From the NCBI RefSeq assembly GCF_009604375.1, contig NZ_WEGH01000002.1, forward strand, positions 830,073 to 894,072: 64,000 nt of DNA, in the 5' to 3' direction. Positions 59,711 to 64,000 of this stretch are shown piece after piece (the stretch's first letter is position 1; each line of letters starts with the position of its first letter). The notes below the pieces were generated by a model that was not told the DNA's origin, made no database searches, and worked only from the letters and a program-made list of their open reading frames with translations. This DNA comes from Actinomadura macrotermitis. Its GTDB lineage: Bacteria > Actinomycetota > Actinomycetes > Streptosporangiales > Streptosporangiaceae. Both the position numbers and the translations under genes were made by a program.

Positions 59711-61567
59711 ATGGCGGATGGCCGGGAACGGGTCATCGCCGGCCAGTACCGGCTGGCGGACGAGATCGGCAGAGGCGGCTTCGGCGTCGTCTGGCGCGCC
59801 TGGGACGAGCGCCTGCGCCGCCCGGTGGCCGTGAAGGAACTGTTCCTGCCCACCTACCTGGCCGCCGACCAGCTCGAGGAGCGCCGCCGCCGCAGCCTGC
59901 GCGAGGCCCGCGCCGCCGCCCGGATCGTGCACCCGAACGCGGTCACCGTCTACGAGGTCGTCGAGCACGACGAGTCCCTGTGGATCGTCATGGAGCTGGT
60001 CGACGGGCGCGCGCTGAACACCATCGTGCGCCGCGACGGCCCGCTGCCGCCGCGCCGCGCCGCCGCGATCGGCCTCGCCCTGCTCGGCGCGCTGCGCGCC
60101 GCGCACGCCGCCGGGGTCGTGCACCGCGACGTCAAACCGGGCAACGTGCTGATCAGCGAGGACCGGGTGGTGCTCACCGACTTCGGGATCGCCACCATCG
60201 AGGGCGACCCGTCCCTCACCAACTCCGGCTTCGTCATGGGCGCGCCCGCCTACACCGCCCCGGAGCGCGCGCGCGGCGAACCCGCCGTACCCGCCTCCGA
60301 CCTGTGGTCGCTGGGCGCGACCCTGTTCTACGCGGTGGAAGGCCGCCGCCCCTACCCCGGCGCCAACGCCAACGCCGTCTTCAACGCCATCCTGAACGGC
60401 CGGCCCGCCAAGCCGCAGCTCGCCGGGCCGCTCGGGCCGGTCATCCAGGGCCTGCTGCGCCAGGAGCCCGCCGACCGGCTCACCCCCGACCAGGCCGCGA
60501 GCCTGCTGACCGACGTCCTGGAAGACCGGGTGCCGCGGCTGCGCTCGCTGCCGGCGGGGGGCCGGGACGCCGACGCCGTGATGCCGGCCCGCCCCCGCCG
60601 CACCTGGCTGGTCGCGGCCGCCGCGCTGCTGCCGGTCGCCGCGGCCGGGGTCGTCGTCGGCCCGCTGTGGCCGCGCGACCACCCCGCGCGGCGCCCGCCC
60701 CCGCCCGCCTCCTCGCCCGGCCCGCACCTGCTGGCCACGCTCCCCGCCGGCGACAGCGTCTACACCGTCGCGGTCAGCCCCGACGGCCGCACGGTCGCCG
60801 CCGGTGGCGAGGACCGCACCGTCCGGATGTGGAACCTCGCCGACCGGCGGCCCGCCGCCACCCTGAAGGGCCACGGCAACGCCGTCTTCACCGCCGCGTT
60901 CGCGCCCGACTCGCACACCCTCGCCACCGCCGGATATGACGGCGACGTCCTGCTGTGGGACATCGCCGGGCACCGCCGGTCCGCGCGGCTCTCCCCCGGC
61001 CAGGGCACGATCGGCGCGGTCGCGTTCAGCCCCGACGGCCGCCGCCTCGCCACCGCCGGCACCACCGACGTGCAGGTGTGGGACGTGGCGTCGCGGACCC
61101 GCGTCCGCACCCTGCGCCCCGGCGCCGAGAGCCAGTTCAGCCTCGCCTACTCCAGGCGCGGCTGGCTCGCCTACGCCAGCACCGACCGGCTGCGGATGCT
61201 GCGCCCCAAAGGCGGCAGCGCCCTCGGGCCGGTCACCGCGCTGGTGCGCGCCATGGCGTTCGACCCCGGCGGCGCGACCGTCGCGGTCGGCGACGACAAC
61301 GGCGAGGTCGCCCTGTGGGACTGCGCCGCGGCCCGCCGGCTCGGCACCCTGCACCACGACCGGGCCGTCTACGCCGTCGCGTTCAGCCCCGACGGCCGCA
61401 CCCTCGCCACCGCCGCCGGGCGGACCATCACCCTGTGGAACGCGGCGACCCGCAGCCGCGTCACCTCCTTCTCCGGAGGCCGCGGGCTGGTCAGCGCGCT
61501 GGCCTTCGCGCCCGGCACGCTGGTCAGCGGCGGCTACGACGGGACGGTGCGGCTCTGGCGGCTATGA
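59711..61567 (+). CDS. Ser/Thr protein kinase with WD40 repeats
   Basis: The 618-residue protein has an N-terminal Hanks-type kinase (about 12-265): glycine loop EIGRGGFGVVWRAWD, VAVKEL Lys, catalytic HRDVKPGNVLI, DFGIATIEG and APE-type TAPERARG, so it should be active. A transmembrane segment follows near 300 (TWLVAAAALLPVAAAGVVVG). An extracytoplasmic WD40 propeller with six or seven blades takes up about 340-618, each with an SPDGRTVA-type turn. The ATG lies directly after a TACTGT element, so the mRNA may be nearly leaderless. Such kinases sense an external signal through the propeller. Confidence 0.93.
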   Translation: MADGRERVIAGQYRLADEIGRGGFGVVWRAWDERLRRPVAVKELFLPTYLAADQLEERRRRSLREARAAARIVHPNAVTVYEVVEHDESLWIVMELVDGRALNTIVRRDGPLPPRRAAAIGLALLGALRAAHAAGVVHRDVKPGNVLISEDRVVLTDFGIATIEGDPSLTNSGFVMGAPAYTAPERARGEPAVPASDLWSLGATLFYAVEGRRPYPGANANAVFNAILNGRPAKPQLAGPLGPVIQGLLRQEPADRLTPDQAASLLTDVLEDRVPRLRSLPAGGRDADAVMPARPRRTWLVAAAALLPVAAAGVVVGPLWPRDHPARRPPPPASSPGPHLLATLPAGDSVYTVAVSPDGRTVAAGGEDRTVRMWNLADRRPAATLKGHGNAVFTAAFAPDSHTLATAGYDGDVLLWDIAGHRRSARLSPGQGTIGAVAFSPDGRRLATAGTTDVQVWDVASRTRVRTLRPGAESQFSLAYSRRGWLAYASTDRLRMLRPKGGSALGPVTALVRAMAFDPGGATVAVGDDNGEVALWDCAAARRLGTLHHDRAVYAVAFSPDGRTLATAAGRTITLWNAATRSRVTSFSGGRGLVSALAFAPGTLVSGGYDGTVRLWRL

Positions 61568-62410
61568 CACCTCGGTCCGCACGACCGGTCCGGCGTCGCC
61601 CGGCTCCATCGACACCCGCACCGCGCCGAGCTCGCCGAGCCGGGACAGGTGCGTGCCGCCGCAGGGGATCTCGACCGTCCCCTCGGGCAGCGCGCAGCGC
61701 CACCGCCGCGGCGCGGTCAGGCCCGGCCCGGGCGCCTCGATCGCGACGGGCGCGTCGGCGGCGATCCAGCGGGCCATCCTCGCCTCCACGACCTCGGCCA
61801 GCTTCGGCAGGTCGCCGGCCAGGCCCTCGGCGGTGAAGCCCTTCTTGCGCAGCGACGTGCCGATCCGGTAGGTGTCCAGGCTGCCGCCGGGCACGATCCG
61901 CGACGAGGCGATGGCGAGCGCGTCGAAGTCGGGGTGGCCGAGGCCGTCCGGCCGGACCTCCTTGCGCCAGCGCGGCGCGAGCGCCTCGTTCAGCGCGAGC
62001 GCCATCAGATGGCAGGCGGTGTGGCCGGCCGACAGGGCGCGCCGCCGCTCCTCGTCGACGGCGAGCCGCACCGTCACGCCCACCGGGACGTCGCGCTCCA
62101 CCACGTGCACGACCAGCCAGGACCAGTCCGGATCGCCGCGGCGGACCGGGATGTCGGCGCCGACGAGCAGCTCGCCGCCCCGCATCGCCCCGGTCAGGCA
62201 GTCCACCACCCGCGTCTCCAGGCCGTCGGCGCCGAGCACGCCGGTGTCGGCGGGCTGGTCCGGCCAGGAGGGGTCCAGCGGGTGGAACGGGGTCTCCTCG
62301 ACCACCACCCCGTGGCCGCCGTCCAGCGGCACCGACATGATCACGCGTGACTCCCCGGCGGTCCCGCCCGCCGGGAACGTCACCTGGGTCGATCCCCTGA
62401 TTTCCCCCAT
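61562..62410 (-). CDS. Alanyl-tRNA editing protein AlaX-like
   Basis: The 282-residue protein of the AlaX/AlaRS editing family removes Ser or Gly from mischarged tRNA-Ala. The metal site SAGHTACHLMALALN gives the HxxxH pair, and PCGGTHLSRLGELG supplies the Cys/His pair. The N-terminal part has a leading beta domain (TFPAGGTAGESRVIMSVPLD), longer than the shortest AlaX. It overlaps the kinase gene's last bases by 6 bp on the opposite strand. Confidence 0.92.
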   Translation of the reverse strand: MGEIRGSTQVTFPAGGTAGESRVIMSVPLDGGHGVVVEETPFHPLDPSWPDQPADTGVLGADGLETRVVDCLTGAMRGGELLVGADIPVRRGDPDWSWLVVHVVERDVPVGVTVRLAVDEERRRALSAGHTACHLMALALNEALAPRWRKEVRPDGLGHPDFDALAIASSRIVPGGSLDTYRIGTSLRKKGFTAEGLAGDLPKLAEVVEARMARWIAADAPVAIEAPGPGLTAPRRWRCALPEGTVEIPCGGTHLSRLGELGAVRVSMEPGDAGPVVRTEVS

Positions 62411-62480
62411 GTCACGACGCTAACAGCCGTTATCGGGGCGCTCCCTCGGCCCCCGACCCGCTATCGTGGGATCGCTCTCG

Positions 62481-62570
62481 GGAGGCTTCGCATAGTGGAC
62501 GAGTGCACCAGTCTTGAAAACTGGAGAGTCGGTATCCCCGGCTCCGTGGGTTCGAATCCCACAGCCTCCG
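62481..62570 (+). tRNA. tRNA-Ser(TGA)
   Basis: A 90-nt class II tRNA: acceptor GGAGGCT/AGCCTCC plus G, anticodon stem CCAGT/ACTGG around CTTGAAA (anticodon TGA), variable arm AGAGTCGGTATCCCCGGCTC, and T-arm GTGGGTTCGAATCCCAC. Confidence 0.96.
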
Positions 62571-62576
62571 CGAGCC

Positions 62577-62618
62577 GGGCCACCGTGTCCGGCGCCGCCG
62601 CGCCGGACACGGTGGCCC
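62577..62618 (+). terminator. Terminator of tRNA-Ser(TGA)
   Basis: A 17-bp perfect stem (62577-62593 with 62602-62618), 8-nt loop, followed by GCTGCTTTTCCT. Confidence 0.88.
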
Positions 62619-62628
62619 GCTGCTTTTC

Positions 62629-63483
62629 CTAGCCGAGCGCGGTCAGCTCCGCGACCTCGTCCTCGCTCAGCTCGATCCCGGCCCCGGCCAGGTTCTCCTC
62701 CAGGTGCGCGACCTTGGAGGTGCCCGGGATCGGCAGCATCACCGGCGACCGGCGCAGCAGCCAGGCCAGCGCGAGCTGCGCGGGCGTCGCGCCGTGCCGC
62801 TCGGCCGCCGCGGCCAGCACCCCGCCGGGCGCGGCGAGCTGCCCGGTCGCCAGCGGGAACCACGGGATGAAGCCGATGCCCTCGCGCTCGCAGTACTCCA
62901 GGACGTCCTGCGACTTGCGCTCGGTCAGGTTGTACAGGTTCTGCACCGTGGCGATCTCCACGATCGCGCGGGCCCTGCCGATCTCCTCGACCGAGACCTC
63001 CGACAGCCCGATGTGCCGGATCTTGCCCTCGTCGCGCATGTCCCGCAGCACGCCGAGCTGCTCCTCCAGCGGGACCTTCGGGTCGATGCGGTGCAGCTGG
63101 TACAGGTCGATGCGCTCCAGCTTCAGCCGCCGCAGGCTCATCTCCACGCACTGGCGCAGGTACTCGGGCCGGCCGACCGGCAGCCACACGTTCGGGCCGG
63201 TGCGGGTGAGGCCGCCCTTGGTCGCGACGACCAGGTCCTCCGCGTAGGGGTGCAGCGCCTCGGCGATCAGCTCCTCGCTGACGAAGGGGCCGTAGGAGTC
63301 GGCGGTGTCGACGAACGTCACGCCGAGCTCCACCGCGCGGCGCAGGACGCGCAGCGCCTCGTCCCGGTCGGCGGGCTCGCCCCACACGCCGGGCCCGGTC
63401 AGCTGCATGGCGCCGAAGCCGAGCCGGCGCACCGGCAGGTCGCCACCGATCTCGAAGGTGCCACTAGCGGAAATGTCGGTCAT
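62629..63483 (-). CDS. Aldo/keto reductase
   Basis: The 284-residue AKR has the beta/alpha barrel landmarks [36 protein letters not shown] (catalytic Asp and Tyr), VATKGGLTR (catalytic Lys) and [19 protein letters not shown] (catalytic His). The C-terminal NADPH site is [16 protein letters not shown]. Length normal. The substrate is not predictable. It is followed closely by tRNA-Ser on the opposite strand. Confidence 0.92.
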   Translation of the reverse strand: MTDISASGTFEIGGDLPVRRLGFGAMQLTGPGVWGEPADRDEALRVLRRAVELGVTFVDTADSYGPFVSEELIAEALHPYAEDLVVATKGGLTRTGPNVWLPVGRPEYLRQCVEMSLRRLKLERIDLYQLHRIDPKVPLEEQLGVLRDMRDEGKIRHIGLSEVSVEEIGRARAIVEIATVQNLYNLTERKSQDVLEYCEREGIGFIPWFPLATGQLAAPGGVLAAAAERHGATPAQLALAWLLRRSPVMLPIPGTSKVAHLEENLAGAGIELSEDEVAELTALG

Positions 63484-63526
63484 GTGTCCCCCATCCGATG
63501 ATCAGCTGACAAGCACGATAATCCCC

Positions 63527-64000
63527 TCAGCGCTTGCCGCGCTGTCCCGCGGCCAGCCCCCGCGTGATCCGGTCGCCGCCGGCCCGCCGCTGCACGGCCG
63601 CCGCCAGCCCCGGCGCGGCCCCGCCGAGCAGCGCGCCGAGCCGCAGCCCGAGCGGCGCCACGTCGACCTCGGCGAGGTTCTGCTCCACCGCCCGCAGCGT
63701 CGCCCGCGCGACGTCCTGCGGCGACCGCGTCCCGACGCCCCTCGGCAGCGTCACACCGGCATCGGCGAACATCCCGGCGTCCCTGATGAAACCCGGGAAA
63801 ACCGTCGAAACCCCGACGCCCATCGGCCGCATGTCCTCGCGCAACGCCAGGGCGAAGCCGCGCAGGCCGAACTTTGTCGCGTTGTACAGGGAAGCTTGAC
63901 CGGAGGCGGTCTTGCCCGCCAGCGAGGAGACGAACACCAGATGGCCCCGGCCCCGCGCGGCCATCCGCTCCCCGGCCAGCCTCGCCATCACGATCGGCGC
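63527..64000 (-). CDS. Short-chain dehydrogenase/reductase, C-terminal part (truncated by window)
   Basis: The visible 157 residues, ending at the right edge, include the SDR Ser-Tyr-Lys triad region: HLVFVSSLAGKTASGQASLY then NATKFGLRGFALALREDM (YxxxK as YNATK). It continues GVGVSTVFPGFIRDAGMFAD and an Arg-rich tail. The N-terminal NAD(P)-binding part lies outside. Same strand as the aldo/keto reductase, 43 bp away. Confidence 0.88.
   Translation of the reverse strand, partial: APIVMARLAGERMAARGRGHLVFVSSLAGKTASGQASLYNATKFGLRGFALALREDMRPMGVGVSTVFPGFIRDAGMFADAGVTLPRGVGTRSPQDVARATLRAVEQNLAEVDVAPLGLRLGALLGGAAPGLAAAVQRRAGGDRITRGLAAGQRGKR

Overview
The window is high-GC actinobacterial DNA: GTG/TTG starts, LAL and LuxR regulators, several ECF sigma factors, a type I polyketide synthase, a class F sortase and a WD40 Ser/Thr kinase. 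Gene content fits a filamentous actinomycete, most plausibly Streptosporangiales/Thermomonosporaceae (Actinomadura-like). The genus is an inference.

Layout. (1) 1-5.2 kb: the first gene of a modular PKS (loading AT-ACP, then KS-AT running off the left edge), translationally coupled to an upstream FAD monooxygenase. (2) 5.3-9.9 kb: a scrapyard holding a HAD hydrolase fragment, a frameshifted IS5-like transposase, the 5' part of a group II intron without its protein, a small LuxR regulator, an IS701-like transposase remnant and a broken tyrosine integrase. It ends beside tRNA-Arg(ACG), which looks like the old insertion point of the island. (3) 10-11 kb: a small lipoprotein and tRNA-Ser(GCT). 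(4) 11-24 kb: an ECF41-type stress regulon. It holds an SdhA-like flavoprotein, a LAL regulator, an OsmC-like protein, a sigma-like protein without region 4, an 80-aa protein, a full ECF41 sigma factor, a ferritin-like/CDGSH protein, an acidic small protein, a cupin, an NmrA-like reductase and an LtrA-like membrane protein. Six copies of one promoter, each with a 16-bp spacer, tie these genes together.

(5) 24-28.7 kb: an unknown 563-aa protein, two TetR tail remnants flanking a B3/B4-domain gene, and a membrane glycosyltransferase-like protein. (6) 28.7-36.6 kb: a structured leader, a 42-aa ORF, then an NfeD-like protein, a flotillin and a 1628-aa AAA ATPase. (7) 36.6-38.3 kb: a permease/DUF1980 pair behind a Zur-like box. 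(8) 38.3-45 kb: a DUF574 methyltransferase, then a glycerol operon (iclR, glpK, glpD, monoacylglycerol lipase) with two copies of a palindromic operator, and a penicillin-binding-protein-like serine hydrolase. (9) 45-51.3 kb: an adenylate cyclase divergent from a MerR regulator, a sigma factor fused to a membrane anchor, an acyl-CoA ligase and a SigE-type sigma factor.

(10) 51.5-64 kb: a Cys-rich/MauE-like pair, an AAA ATPase with a perfect actinobacterial SOS box, a pirin/MarR divergent pair with twin operators, an M15 peptidase, a DUF4397 protein with its class F sortase, a kinase-WD40 protein, AlaX, tRNA-Ser(TGA), an aldo/keto reductase and a partial SDR. The most notable system is the ECF41-like regulon at 13-23 kb. 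Next come the flotillin/giant-ATPase operon with its structured leader and the SOS-box ATPase.
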